A DNA stretch of 64,000 bases from JBKCUI01 sp052161605 (lineage in GTDB: Bacteria > Planctomycetota > Planctomycetia > Pirellulales > Pirellulaceae): NCBI GenBank assembly GCA_052161605.1, contig CP197409.1, one strand, 5' to 3'. This document shows positions 26,864 to 36,168 of the stretch, one piece after another; the stretch's first letter is position 1; each line of letters begins with the position of its first letter. The notes beneath the pieces are model-generated. The model did no database searches. It was not told where the DNA came from and saw only the letters and a program-made list of their open reading frames with translations. Both the position numbers and the translations under genes were made by a program.

Positions 26864-27602
26864 GATCTAATACCTCCATGCAAAGTTCGATGTATGCTCG
26901 CGTTCCGTGCGAGCGTGGTGCATATGCTAGCACACTCTGTCCGTGACTGGGCGCTTCGCTGATAGCGATATCACGTGGTATGACTGTATCAAAAACTATA
27001 TCGCCGAAGAAATCCCGAACTTCGGAATCTACCTCACGAGTTAGCTCAAATCTTGGGTCGTACATGGTCAAAAGAATGCCACCAAAAGTCAATCGACCGG
27101 GAGACTGCTGCATGACATCGCGGATGACATGAATCATCTGCGTGAGCCCTTCCATGGCGTAGTATTCGCACTGGATAGGCATTAGGACTTCTGTACTGCT
27201 GGCCAAGGCAGCTTGGGTGAGTTCGCCAAGAGATGGGGGGCAGTCAATGAAAACGCTATCGTAGTGTCCGAGTCCTGCTTCGAGGTGCTGTCGCAGCAAG
27301 GTGCCTTGGCTGACACCTCCTTTGGCAAGCCGATCGACATCCTGAAAGGAGCGGCAGCCTGGCATGAGGTCGAGCTTGGGGCGTTCGGTTGGCAGGATAC
27401 TTTCGCGGAGAGGAGCGTCGATGAGGAGCGGATGCCTCTCGGCAGGAGCGAGGCCCAGACCGCTGGTGGCGTTGCATTGCGGGTCGAGGTCGACTAGCAA
27501 AGTGTGTTGACCGGCGCAAGCCATTGCCCAAGCGAGATTGATAGCCGTGGTGGTTTTGCCCACTCCACCTTTTTGGTTAGCTATGCAAAAAACTCGAGGC
27601 AT
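26856..27602 (-). CDS. parA: Chromosome partitioning ATPase ParA
   Basis: 248 residues, full length. The deviant Walker A is KGGVGKTTT at residues 11-19; Walker A' is VDLDPQCNAT, and FIDCPPSLGEL carries the Walker B Asp. It lacks an N-terminal DNA-binding domain, so it is the chromosomal (Soj-like) type. Translationally coupled to parB. Confidence 0.95.
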   Translation of the reverse strand: MPRVFCIANQKGGVGKTTTAINLAWAMACAGQHTLLVDLDPQCNATSGLGLAPAERHPLLIDAPLRESILPTERPKLDLMPGCRSFQDVDRLAKGGVSQGTLLRQHLEAGLGHYDSVFIDCPPSLGELTQAALASSTEVLMPIQCEYYAMEGLTQMIHVIRDVMQQSPGRLTFGGILLTMYDPRFELTREVDSEVRDFFGDIVFDTVIPRDIAISEAPSHGQSVLAYAPRSHGTRAYIELCMEVLDRD

Positions 27603-27774
27603 TTAAGAAACGCAGTTGTATGGAGCGGGACTTGAAACGCGAAACGACACCGTGTGGGTTATAGAAAAGAGTAGGCTCTCATGGGAATGTCAAAACCGAT
27701 TCTTTAGCCGCCCCGGGAATATTCGCCCGAGCCACGCCATCCGATCCGGCATCGCCGCAAGGCGATCTATCGTT
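27603..27774. other. parA upstream region
   Basis: Presumably holds the parAB promoter; none is clear enough to call. Confidence 0.3.
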
Positions 27775-28120
27775 TAACCGCATGGGCAACGCCCTGCGGT
27801 GCGGCTTCCAGGGGCGGAAGAAGTTTGAAGTGAGAAGTGGGAAGTTTGAAGTAATCGTTTAACCGCACGGGCAACGCCCTGCGCTGCGGCCTCCAGGGGC
27901 AGGATATGACAGCGACCCAGAGTATAGTCACCTGAGCCGCGCTAGTCAGGCTCGGGTTTGGACGCTCAACGCAGCCCGTTGCCCACGCGGTTAAACGATG
28001 GAGCCTGCGGCCCCAACGGAAAGGCATCGTAGCAACTCAGAGTGTAGCCTACTGAGCCGCGCTGGTCGGGTCCGGGTTAGAGAGATTAACGCGGGGCATT
28101 GCCCACGCGGTTAAACGATG
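27775..28120. repeat. REP2 repeat cluster on the left of the second Y1 transposase
   Basis: Units start TCGTTTAACCGC, then GGGC-aac-GCCC, then a GC-rich tail with CCAGGGGC. Opposite-orientation units read GCCC-gtt-GGGC or its exchanged form before ACGCGGTTAAACGA. Four half-units are visible, in inverted pairs. Confidence 0.8.
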
Positions 28121-28204
28121 GAGCCCACTTTGCCACATTTATACTGTATAATCCCGCGACTGTTTTTCGTGACACCATACCCTCGCTATCCCGCAGAGTT
28201 TACC

Positions 28205-28818
28205 ATGATTCATGCCTATCATGTCATATTCGGTACCTATGGTTTCTGGCTTCCCAATGATCCACGAGGATCCTGGTCCGACTTCGTTGGGGCTTGGGAG
28301 CTACTCCGCTTTGGGAACGCCACAAAAGGGATCGAGCGTCTCGAACTCACCCCCGAGCAAAATGAGAAACGACTCGCCGCCAAACAAGCCCTCAAGCTAC
28401 CGGCAGTGCGATTCAATGAGGAACAAACTCAAGCTGTTGCGACCGGATTTGCTAACGCGGTGCGGAAGAGCAATTTTTCGATCTGGAGATGCTCGATTTT
28501 CCAGAGCATGTTCACTTGGTGATCGCTCGTCATAGCTACAAGGTTGAGTACATCGCGGGGCTGCTCAAGGGTGAAGCTACGAAACAGCTCAAGGCTGACA
28601 AGCTACATCCATTTGCTGATTACGCAGACAAGAATGGTGAGCTACCGACTCCTTGGGGCTCGCGATGCTGGCGCGTCTATCTGGACAACGACGAAGCGAT
28701 CACGAATGCTATCCACTACGTTGACCAGAACCCGGTGAAGGAAGGGAGACCTGTACAAGAGTGGATCTGCGAGTCAGCCTACCGAGGTCTCGAGCCCGGC
28801 TGGATCAAGTATCACTAG
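28205..28818 (+). pseudogene. Y1 (IS200/RAYT-like) transposase, frameshifted
   Basis: The first part from ATG 28205 (MIHAYHVIFGTYGFWLPNDP) is the usual N-terminal strand of REP-associated Y1 transposases. The second part lies in the -1 frame and gives FPEHVHLVIAR (HUH), KGEATKQL, WGSRCWRVYL and AIHYVDQNPVKEG with the catalytic Tyr. The switch is at a run of five Ts (28474-28478); a sixth T would give one continuous protein of about 205 residues. The gene is flanked on both sides by REP2 clusters, the expected geometry for a RAYT and its repeats. Confidence 0.85.
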
Positions 28819-28827
28819 CGTCTCGTC

Positions 28828-29185
28828 GTTTAACCGCATGGGCAACGCCCTGCGCTACGGTCTCCAGGGGCGGAAGAAGTTTGAAGTGTGAAGGTTGAAG
28901 TTTGAAAGAGTCGTTTAACCGCATGGGCAACGCCCTGCGCTGATGTCTCCAGGGGCAGGATAAGACAGCGACCCAAGGTATAGCCTACTGAGCCGCGCTG
29001 TTCAGGTCCGGGTTAGGACGCTCACCGCAGCCCGTTGGGCATGCGGTTAAACGACGGACCCTGCGGCCCCAACGGAAAAGCATAGTAGCAACTCAGAGGA
29101 CAGCCGCCTGAGCCGCGCTGGTCAGGCCCGGGTTAGGGCGCTCAGCGCAGCCCGTTGGGCATGCGGTTAAACGACGGACCCTGCG
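28828..29185. repeat. REP2 repeat cluster on the right of the second Y1 transposase
   Basis: Same unit type as 27775-28120, in inverted pairs. Spacers read GAGCCGCGCTG and GGGTTAGG. Confidence 0.8.
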
Positions 29186-29187
29186 GG

Positions 29188-30645
29188 TCATGTTCCCGTT
29201 GTCAGTTGGACTAAGTCTGGCTCACAAGTGACCTCGGTTGTCTCGACTTCACCCAGCAGCGTAAACGCCGATACATCGGTGATGCGAATCGGGAGCAACT
29301 CACCGACCTGCCGCATGTTCCCACTCCAGTGGACAATCCGATCGCAGATCGTCCGGCCTGTAAGCTGTCGCAAATCACCGGTCTCGTGCTTTCGCACCGA
29401 CCATTTGCTCGGCCCTTCCACCAACACCTCGACCGTTTCCCCGAGGAACCTCATATTGTCCTCGAGCGAGATCTGGTTCTGGACCTCGAGCAGTTCCAAG
29501 TTGCGGCGATGCTTGGTTTCCTGCGGAACATCGTCCTCGTAAATCTCCGCCCCCTTGGTCCCGGGCCGCACACTGTATTGGAAGATAAAACTGTTCTTGA
29601 ACCTGCAACGCTTCACGAGATCGACCGTCTGTTGAAAGTCTTCTTCGGTCTCGCCGCAGAATCCCACTATGAAGTCGCTCGATACCGACGGATAGGGAAA
29701 GTACTCTCGGATGCGATCCATCATCGCGTCATAATCCGCGATCGTGTAGCCACGCTTCATTCGCTTGAGAACCGCATCGCTGCCGCTTTGCGCCGGGACG
29801 TGCAAGTACGGGGAACATTTGGGCAAGTCTCTAACCGTCTCCAACAATTCCTTAGTCATGTCCTTGGGATAGTTGGTCACAAACTTGATCCGCTCCAAGC
29901 CTTCGATCGGATGAAGCATTTGGAGCAGGTCCGCCATGCGAGTGACTCGATCCCCTTGTTTGTACCGATAGGAGTTCACCGTTTGTCCGAGCAGGGTGAT
30001 TTCTCTGGCTCCCTGGGCGGCCAAGATCTTGGCTTCTTCGACGATTTCGTCTGGCGAGCGTCCTTGTTCGGGCCCGCGGGTCATCGGGACTATGCAGTAG
30101 GTGCAGAACTTGTCACAACCGATTTGGATCCGCAGATAGGCTTGGAACGGAGTGGGTCGCATTTCCGGATCGCGTAGCGGGTCGAAAGTCTCGTGCGATC
30201 GCTTGATCTCTTCGACGGCTCCGTCTTTCCGATCTAGACTGACGGCCAATTGCTGTTTCTCGCCCAATTCGGCTCGCTCGATCATTTCCGGGATGCGATG
30301 CAGTTGGCCTGGGCCGACAACTAGATCGACGAAGGGAACTCGTTGGAAGATGCTGTTCTGGTCCTTTTGAGCCATGCACCCCATGACACCGATCACCTTG
30401 TCCGGGTTGGCTAGTTTGAGTTGCTTGAGGTGGTGAAGGTTGTTGTAGACCTTTTCCTCGGCATGCTCCCGAACGGAACAAGTGTTAAACAGAATGGCAT
30501 CCGCCAAGGCAGGATCCTTGGTCAAGTCGTACCCTTTCTTCCGAAGGGAGGCGACGACCATCTCGCTGTCGAGGACGTTCATCTGGCAGCCGACGGTTTC
30601 GATGTAGAGTTTCTTGGTCGCTTGGGAACTGTTTGGCTCGGACAT
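29188..30645 (-). CDS. miaB: tRNA-2-methylthio-N6-dimethylallyladenosine synthase MiaB
   Basis: 485 residues. The N-terminal UPF0004 domain has the three auxiliary cluster cysteines in VGCQMN, NTCSVREHAEEK and GCMAQK. The radical-SAM motif is GCDKFCTYC (CxxxCxxC), then VPMTRGPEQGRSPDEI. The C-terminal TRAM domain lies near residues 385-460. It adds a methylthio group to i6A37 of tRNAs reading UNN codons. It ends three bases from the REP2 cluster. Confidence 0.95.
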   Translation of the reverse strand: MSEPNSSQATKKLYIETVGCQMNVLDSEMVVASLRKKGYDLTKDPALADAILFNTCSVREHAEEKVYNNLHHLKQLKLANPDKVIGVMGCMAQKDQNSIFQRVPFVDLVVGPGQLHRIPEMIERAELGEKQQLAVSLDRKDGAVEEIKRSHETFDPLRDPEMRPTPFQAYLRIQIGCDKFCTYCIVPMTRGPEQGRSPDEIVEEAKILAAQGAREITLLGQTVNSYRYKQGDRVTRMADLLQMLHPIEGLERIKFVTNYPKDMTKELLETVRDLPKCSPYLHVPAQSGSDAVLKRMKRGYTIADYDAMMDRIREYFPYPSVSSDFIVGFCGETEEDFQQTVDLVKRCRFKNSFIFQYSVRPGTKGAEIYEDDVPQETKHRRNLELLEVQNQISLEDNMRFLGETVEVLVEGPSKWSVRKHETGDLRQLTGRTICDRIVHWSGNMRQVGELLPIRITDVSAFTLLGEVETTEVTCEPDLVQLTTGT

Positions 30646-30782
30646 CGGTTTCTGGCAGTTAGGTTGAAAAACGGCATGCGGATGGGGAGTTGCCGCCCCA
30701 CTCTCTCCCTGAACTCTACCAGTCCTCAGAATTTATGCAATACTCAGCCCCCGACCGGACCAGCCCCCCCAATCGGTAGGGT

Positions 30783-30798
30783 TGTTTACCGTGAAACA
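30783..30798. promoter_or_regulatory. Candidate parS site
   Basis: TGTTTACCGTGAAACA differs from the consensus TGTTTCACGTGAAACA by an exchange of two adjacent central bases; the right half CGTGAAACA is intact. It lies about 3.2 kb from parA, between miaB and the IS element. Chromosomal parS sites usually cluster near parAB. Confidence 0.5.
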
Positions 30799-30922
30799 TG
30801 CCCCAACCGGGGGGGGCCTCGCTCCGCAGGGCCGTTTCGTTTAACCTCTATGAAAAACGGATAACGTCAAGTAGTCGTGAACGATTTTTTTCGCGGAAAT
30901 GCTCAGTGTTGTTCCATTCGGT

Positions 30923-31068
30923 AATCCCCTTCCTCTATCCGAGCATCTCCCAGTTATGGGATAGCCCATTTGGCTGTTTTCGAAAGAGGGAAAGGCTGCC
31001 CCATCCGCAGACGAGCCCCATGTTGATTGTGGCCCAGGTTAAACTCGAGCTCACCTTTCCCCGAAGAT
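30923..31068 (-). ncRNA. Predicted bridge RNA (target and donor loops), copy 1
   Basis: Mirror of the segment at 59830-59975. Target loop: an 8-bp stem (31054-31061 with 30988-30995) encloses GTTTAACC (31037-31044) and TGCGG (31005-31009). Donor loop: CTATCC (30959-30964) and ATAGAGG (30932-30938) match the joined element ends. See the copy 2 entry for the logic. Confidence 0.65.
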
Positions 31069-31181
31069 CACTGAATGTCTTACTGAATTTTTCCTTGATT
31101 AAATCGTTACGCTTACTAACTTAAAAAACGCCTGGTGAAACGGAGTGTGGCTCTGCTGGGAAGCAACCTCACAAGGGATAA

Positions 31182-32333
31182 TCAGGTCAGGGCGGGGGAA
31201 TCTCGTCGAGCCTGAGGAGCTTTCTTCAGGCTCTTTTTCTTGGGTGACGGCTCGGATTTAGATGAGATTCTATCGACCCTGCCATCCCTTAAAAAATCCA
31301 TGTTCGGAGTGAAGTCCGCTCTCCAAAGGTGAAACAACTTTCGCACCCAACGATTGGCCACAGCAGCCACGGCCACGTTGCGGTGTTTGCCCTGCGAGAT
31401 CAGCGAGTAGGCCAGCTTTTGCCAGGACTCGTCATAGCGAATCAGACGGTGTGCTAACTCGATCAACAAGCAACGCAAGTCTGGATTACCGGCGCGGATT
31501 AAACCCGCATCGGCTTGCCTAGCACCACTGCTGGCATTGCGAGGTGTCACACCACAGAAACGGGCCAACTGCTTTCCTGTCAAGAAGCGGTCGACACGGC
31601 CAATCTCAGCCCTCAACGTCACAGCTGTGATTAGTCCAACCCCTTTGAGCTTAAGAAGCTCGACAATCACAGGATCGTCTTTGGTTTGTTCGGAGATTTG
31701 CGCCTCGGTCGCTCCGATGCGTTCGGTCAAGGAATTGAGCTCTATCAGGTGGTCTTTGAGCACCCATTTGTCCGAAGGACTCAGTGAGGCTCCTTGTTGT
31801 AGCCACGCCAACCAAGGCTTGCTCCAAGCCGTAACAGGCTCTGGACACTTAACGCGATTCTCGCGTAACAAGCCACGGATGCGTAGCTTGGTTTCAGTGC
31901 GTCGTTTGACTAATTGGCCACGGTGCCGCACCAGTCGGCGCAGTTCACGCAGATAGCTGGGAGCTAGCCAAACCTTGGGCAGGTAGTTGACGCGTGATAG
32001 ATCGGCAAGCATTTGTGCATCACCGAAATCGGTTTTGTCAGGAGAGCGTTTCATGCGGTTAACGTAACCGGGATGGGCTAACTGAACGGGCAGGTTGTAT
32101 TGCGTTACCAGCTCGTCGGCTAAGTTCGCAGCTCCGCAACACGCTTCCACACCAATGCGAAGAGGGGTACCGAACTGGGTAAGGGTACTAAAAATCAGAG
32201 GTGTAGAATTGGCGACCGAGCGGTTGAGAAGTTTCTTGCCATCCTGGTCCAGAACGCAGACTTGCACGGAATCTTGATGGTAATCTAACCCGGCGAACAC
32301 AGGAATTTGCGGGAAATCTAGAATTTGCGACAT
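31182..32333 (-). CDS. IS110-family transposase, copy 1
   Basis: 383 residues from the ATG at 32333 (MSQILDFPQIPVFAGLDYH); an upstream GTG at 32384 lies in a strong hairpin and is less likely. An N-terminal RuvC-like DEDD domain has GLDYHQDSVQVCVLD, GVEACCGA and KTDFGDAQMLADL. The C-terminal Tnp_20 domain has LKLKGVGLITAVTLRAEIG and NASSGARQADAG, the latter holding the catalytic serine region. It recombines target and donor DNA guided by a bridge RNA. Confidence 0.9.
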   Translation of the reverse strand: MSQILDFPQIPVFAGLDYHQDSVQVCVLDQDGKKLLNRSVANSTPLIFSTLTQFGTPLRIGVEACCGAANLADELVTQYNLPVQLAHPGYVNRMKRSPDKTDFGDAQMLADLSRVNYLPKVWLAPSYLRELRRLVRHRGQLVKRRTETKLRIRGLLRENRVKCPEPVTAWSKPWLAWLQQGASLSPSDKWVLKDHLIELNSLTERIGATEAQISEQTKDDPVIVELLKLKGVGLITAVTLRAEIGRVDRFLTGKQLARFCGVTPRNASSGARQADAGLIRAGNPDLRCLLIELAHRLIRYDESWQKLAYSLISQGKHRNVAVAAVANRWVRKLFHLWRADFTPNMDFLRDGRVDRISSKSEPSPKKKSLKKAPQARRDSPALT

Positions 32334-32448
32334 GATGGAACTTTCAGGGATTTGGGATAGAATGGAAGCAACTTGCTGCACCACAAGGATTATGGGCTAA
32401 CTGCTCGATTGTAATTCGAGGTGCAGCAAGTTGCTTTTTCATACCTAT

Positions 32449-32712
32449 CCGCATGGGCAACGCCCTGCGGTGAGCGTCCTAACCCGGTCCGGATCAGCGC
32501 GGCTCAAGTGACTATAATCTGGGGTGCTGTCATATCCCGCCCTGGAGACCGAAGCGCGGGGCGATGCCCACGCGGTTAAACGACAGATCGCCCTGCGGCG
32601 ATGCCGGGCCTGACCAGCGCGGCTCAGGTGACTTCACTCTGGGGTGCTGTCATATCCCGCCCTTGAGACCGCAGCGCGGGGCGATGCCCACGCGGTTATA
32701 CGATGAGGCTGC
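32449..32712. repeat. REP2 cluster carrying IS copy 1
   Basis: Begins with the right half of the interrupted unit (CCGCATGGGCAACGCCC) and continues with inverted-pair units to the end of the TPR-redoxin gene. Confidence 0.8.
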
Positions 32713-32714
32713 GG

Positions 32715-35411
32715 TTAGTGGTGGATCGATTGCAGTCGCTCGGATTCTTTCAGCAGGAAATCCACGTCCATAAAGGGCTCGTGACCGATGTCTTGCCACA
32801 ACACCTTGCCCCGGCTGTCGATCAAGAACGTTCCATGCAACGGCTGCCCCTCAAAGTCATCGTAGGCCCGAAACCCCCTAAATGTGTCCTGTTCCACGTT
32901 TGACAGCAATGGAAACCCGATCGGTTTGTCGTAATTCGCCATCCCCTCACGCAGTTGGGCGGCATCCTCCGTGCTGATCGCCACAATCTCGAGTCCGAGC
33001 TTACCGAACTCCTCCACCTTGGGCGAGAACGCTCCCAACTGCTCCACGCAGTGCAAGCAGCCAAATCCCAGATACAGAATGGCGATGTAAGGCTTGCCAT
33101 CGAGATGCTTCGAACTTAGCGAACTCTCATCCGCCCGGAAGGCATGCCAGAGTGGTGCGTAACTCGGCTCCCATCGGAAGGGGCCGAGCGAATCCAGTAC
33201 GGGCCGCTCGCCGATGTCTTTGGGAGGCGGAACAGGAGCATTCCAGTCCACAGAAATACCTTTGCCTTGCAAGCTCGCTTCGAGCCGAACCCATGCCGCA
33301 ATGTCGCGTTCGGAGTCAACCGCCAGCGGCTTAAGTTTCTCGAGCAACTCCTGTACTTTGGCGTCGTTTTCGGGGACCAAGCTGGCTAGCCATGCTCCGC
33401 GCACGAGAGGCATGAACTCGCCGGGGCTATCGTTGCACTTTCGCTCTGCCGTCGCCCAAGCCTCGGCCGGCTCACCGCACTGGGCCAACCACTCGATTCT
33501 TTGCCATTCGGAGACGATGGGGCGAGCCAAATGCGAGTGCTTAAGAGCACTGCGAAAATCGCCGTTCTTGGCGGCGGTATGAGCGTCGATCGCATTTAGC
33601 CAATAGGAAACACGCTGCTTGCGATAGAGAGCTTCATGCAAGGCCTTTTCCGCGTTCTTTCGTTCTTCGCTCCACTTTTTTGCGTCGGCATCATCAGGCT
33701 GCCTCCAGTTCTTGGACAGCTCTTTGGGCAAGGCTGGGTCGTCCGATTTGCCGAAGAGCTCCATGGCGGTTGGCTCCGACGGTTGCTTGGTGTCTGTCGC
33801 TGCTTCAGGCTCGACTGCCGCAGGCTCGGTAGGCTCAGGCTTCTCAACCTCTTTTGTTGAATCTGCTGCTGAATCTTGCGTGGGTGACGATGCCGCGTCC
33901 TCAGAAGCGACCTCCGCTTTTGCCGCCTCGCTTTTTTCCGCTTCAGCTTTGGCGGCCTCAGCTTTTTCCGCCTCGGCTTTAGCTGCTTCAGCTTTGAGTC
34001 GCTCGATGATCTCCGTTTGCGCCGCGGCTGTTTTGTCCAGCTCTTGGAGGATTTCGGCGAACTTGGCTTTCACCTCGCCAGCAACCTCGGCTGGGGCTGC
34101 ATAGGTGGCAGCGATCCCACGCCAGCCTAGCCGCTCGTCGCTTCTATGAACGTCCCCTTCGTCTGCTAGGTAGCGGGTGTCGGTTAGTTCCAGCAGTTCT
34201 TGCCAGCGTTCGTACTGAGTCAGAACTTGGAGCAGTCGTTCTCGGCCGTAGGAAGCACTGCCTCGATTGTCCAAGGTGTTGTACTTAGGATGCCGAGGCA
34301 GCTCGATCATGTTTTTTGCTAGCGATACCGCTTGCGCCGGCTTGCCGATGAGGCTAAGCGAGCGAACTAGCCACTCATTATTGTGGGAGAAGTTATGGAT
34401 CTGGTCAGGCAGAATGTGGTCGCGGATCATGTGAGCATGGTCGACTCGGGCTGAGGCTTCTTGTTGCCAAGCCGCATCGCTGTAACGCTTGAGCCTCGAG
34501 TAGGTATGTCCAGGCATGTGCCACATGTGTGCGATACCGGGTGCACTTGGGCCGCACATGGCCGCAGATTGCAGGGCGAGGTCTTCCTTTTTATAGTCCC
34601 ACAAGTGGATTCGAAAATGGTGGGCTGGGTGACGCGGGTTCGCTTGGAAGATTTGCGACAGAAGAGAATTCATGGATGAGAAGCTTTGGATTGGGACACC
34701 CGAGCCGTGGTTCTGCCAAGCTTGTAGGACGATCATAGCCTTAAGCTCGACATCGTCGGGATAGTCGACCGAAATGCTGTCTAAATCGGACATGTACTTC
34801 TTGAGGCGTTCCTCTTTTTGGTTGCGGGAGTCCCTGCGTTTGTTGCCCTGATCTTTTTTTTCCTCTGCCTGGTTCGATTGATCGTCGGATTTGTTTGCTT
34901 CCGCGTCCGTTTCCTTCTTTGGCTCCGGCTGCTTGACTCGTTCGTTCCACGCTTCGATCAAGCGGCGTTCTTTGTCATTGGCTTTTGCGATCCGGTCTAC
35001 AGCTTGTTGGATAAACCCGGCGGAGCGTTTCTCGTTTTCAATGTTAGCGCGTGCCATCCCCCAGTAGTGCATAGGATGGTCGGGATCGAACGAGGCTGCT
35101 TGTCGAAAGGAACGCTCGGCTTCGAAGTACCAGAAGCCATGAAGTTGCGAGATGCCTTGATCGAAGAAACGTTGTGCAAGTGGGTGCTTGGTAGAAATAG
35201 GAAAGTGCACGTTCCCCATTCCTGGCATTAAGTATCCGGCTTGTCGTGGTCCCTCGTTGAAAGACTCGGCATGCATTGAGTGGCCTGGTGCCGGGCCTGT
35301 TGCGGTAGAGTCGGCAGACGAGTGTTGATCGTCGGCGTAGATTGCTGACCAACAGTCCGCAGTGTTTGGCCAAAGGAGCGAACAAGCGATTAGCACAGAA
35401 CGTCGGAACAT
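32715..35411 (-). CDS. Exported TPR protein with C-terminal redoxin domain
   Basis: 898 residues from ATG 35411, giving a signal peptide (MFRRSVLIACSLLW). Helical TPR-like repeats cover residues 70-450 (FRQAASFDPDHPMHYWGMAR), interrupted by a Lys/Glu/Gln-rich segment. An Ala/Glu/Lys coiled coil follows (AEAAKAEAEKAEAAKAEAEK). The last 150 residues are a thioredoxin/AhpC-like domain with CLHC as CxxC, then AISTEDAAQLREG and GTFLIDSRGKVLW. Probably a periplasmic redox or scaffold protein. Downstream lies REP2; upstream a small-RNA candidate. Confidence 0.8.
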   Translation of the reverse strand: MFRRSVLIACSLLWPNTADCWSAIYADDQHSSADSTATGPAPGHSMHAESFNEGPRQAGYLMPGMGNVHFPISTKHPLAQRFFDQGISQLHGFWYFEAERSFRQAASFDPDHPMHYWGMARANIENEKRSAGFIQQAVDRIAKANDKERRLIEAWNERVKQPEPKKETDAEANKSDDQSNQAEEKKDQGNKRRDSRNQKEERLKKYMSDLDSISVDYPDDVELKAMIVLQAWQNHGSGVPIQSFSSMNSLLSQIFQANPRHPAHHFRIHLWDYKKEDLALQSAAMCGPSAPGIAHMWHMPGHTYSRLKRYSDAAWQQEASARVDHAHMIRDHILPDQIHNFSHNNEWLVRSLSLIGKPAQAVSLAKNMIELPRHPKYNTLDNRGSASYGRERLLQVLTQYERWQELLELTDTRYLADEGDVHRSDERLGWRGIAATYAAPAEVAGEVKAKFAEILQELDKTAAAQTEIIERLKAEAAKAEAEKAEAAKAEAEKSEAAKAEVASEDAASSPTQDSAADSTKEVEKPEPTEPAAVEPEAATDTKQPSEPTAMELFGKSDDPALPKELSKNWRQPDDADAKKWSEERKNAEKALHEALYRKQRVSYWLNAIDAHTAAKNGDFRSALKHSHLARPIVSEWQRIEWLAQCGEPAEAWATAERKCNDSPGEFMPLVRGAWLASLVPENDAKVQELLEKLKPLAVDSERDIAAWVRLEASLQGKGISVDWNAPVPPPKDIGERPVLDSLGPFRWEPSYAPLWHAFRADESSLSSKHLDGKPYIAILYLGFGCLHCVEQLGAFSPKVEEFGKLGLEIVAISTEDAAQLREGMANYDKPIGFPLLSNVEQDTFRGFRAYDDFEGQPLHGTFLIDSRGKVLWQDIGHEPFMDVDFLLKESERLQSIHH

Positions 35412-35592
35412 AGCAATCATCTATTGGAGGTGGGATGGACTGAGGGACGAGGTGGGAGGAGAAGGATCTCGTCTTGATCAGCAATAGTTTGATTGATCGC
35501 TAGCAAAGTTGCTAGATAGAAAGTCGCCGGATTGGGGAGGTGGGGCTGTCGTTTGGCTGCATATTGTTCATGCAGCCTTGAGATCCCTGCAA

Positions 35593-35616
35593 AGGAAGTT
35601 TGCTAGCAAACTTCCT
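35593..35616. repeat. Perfect 24-bp palindrome
   Basis: Half-site AGGAAGTTTGCT and its exact complement. It lies between the sRNA terminator and the TPR-redoxin gene and may be an operator of that gene or an RNA hairpin. Confidence 0.6.
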
Positions 35617-35626
35617 CTTCGCGCAT

Positions 35627-35852
35627 AAAAAAAGCTCCCGGAATGTGAACGAGTCCTAGGGGGGCTAAGGACATTTGCTACGTTTCCGGGAGCATGGATC
35701 ATTTGCGAGCCACCATTCCATCCGTGGTGGCGGCTCGCAATAGTTGGATGACAACTCAACCATTAACCACATCATGTGGTTGATGGTTGAACGGTGCTTG
35801 GAGCACTTCACAACCAACCGTTGTTTTGGTTCTGATCGCGTTGACTGCGATG
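35627..35852 (-). ncRNA. Candidate structured small RNA with own promoter and terminator
   Basis: About 225 nt. A sigma70-like promoter (35859-35888) reads into two strong hairpins: 35757-35789 (16-bp stem with one G-T pair, one-base loop) and 35703-35740 (TTGCGAGCC with GGCTCGCAA and inner CACCA/TGGTG). It ends with an intrinsic terminator: GCTCCCGGAA (35634-35643) with TTCCGGGAGC (35684-35693), then seven Us. No convincing reading frame is present. It does not look like tmRNA, RNase P or SRP RNA. Confidence 0.6.
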
Positions 35853-35858
35853 GGGGGT

Positions 35859-35888
35859 AAGATAGAAGGGGACCGTGCATTAGGTCAA
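35859..35888 (-). promoter_or_regulatory. Promoter of the candidate small RNA
   Basis: Minus strand TTGACC (35883-35888) and TATCTT (35859-35864), 18-base spacer. Confidence 0.5.
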
Positions 35889-36168
35889 CAGCGCAATGGT
35901 CAGTTTCTTGAGACTTTGTAATTTTTATTTTCCAAGTTTGTAGAAATTGCATTCGGGGGCATCGAGGCTGCCAAGTTGACGTGCGCGGAGGACGAATCTT
36001 TTGTGCGCGGCATTCGAGGTAGGCATCTGCGACGAGATTGTTTTTGGAGCTGCGTTGGTTGCTACTTTGCATCATTTCTTTGGCGATAACAGCTTGCTCG
36101 GGTTGCGATTGATCGATTGAAACGAGTATAACGTAGAAATAACGGATGCCTGGACTGGCTATTGGCAC

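Larger units (their letters stand above)
30847..32448 (-). mobile_element. IS110-family element (IS1111-like layout), copy 1
   Basis: 1602 bp. Boundaries are set by comparison with the inverted copy at 58450-60051. The ends carry subterminal inverted repeats (TATGAAAAA). It is inserted in a REP2 unit: CGTTTAACC stands before it and CCGCATGGGC after it, with shared CC core bases. The transposase gene is followed by about 335 noncoding bases, the IS1111-like arrangement. The transposase is identical to that of copy 2. Confidence 0.9.

Noticed and set aside
29329..30177. 282-codon plus-strand frame
   Set aside because: Shadow of miaB, which has all expected motifs on the other strand.
35665..36168. 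167-codon minus-strand frame over the small-RNA candidate
   Set aside because: Composition is not protein-like, and it contains an internal promoter and two strong hairpins; better read as noncoding.
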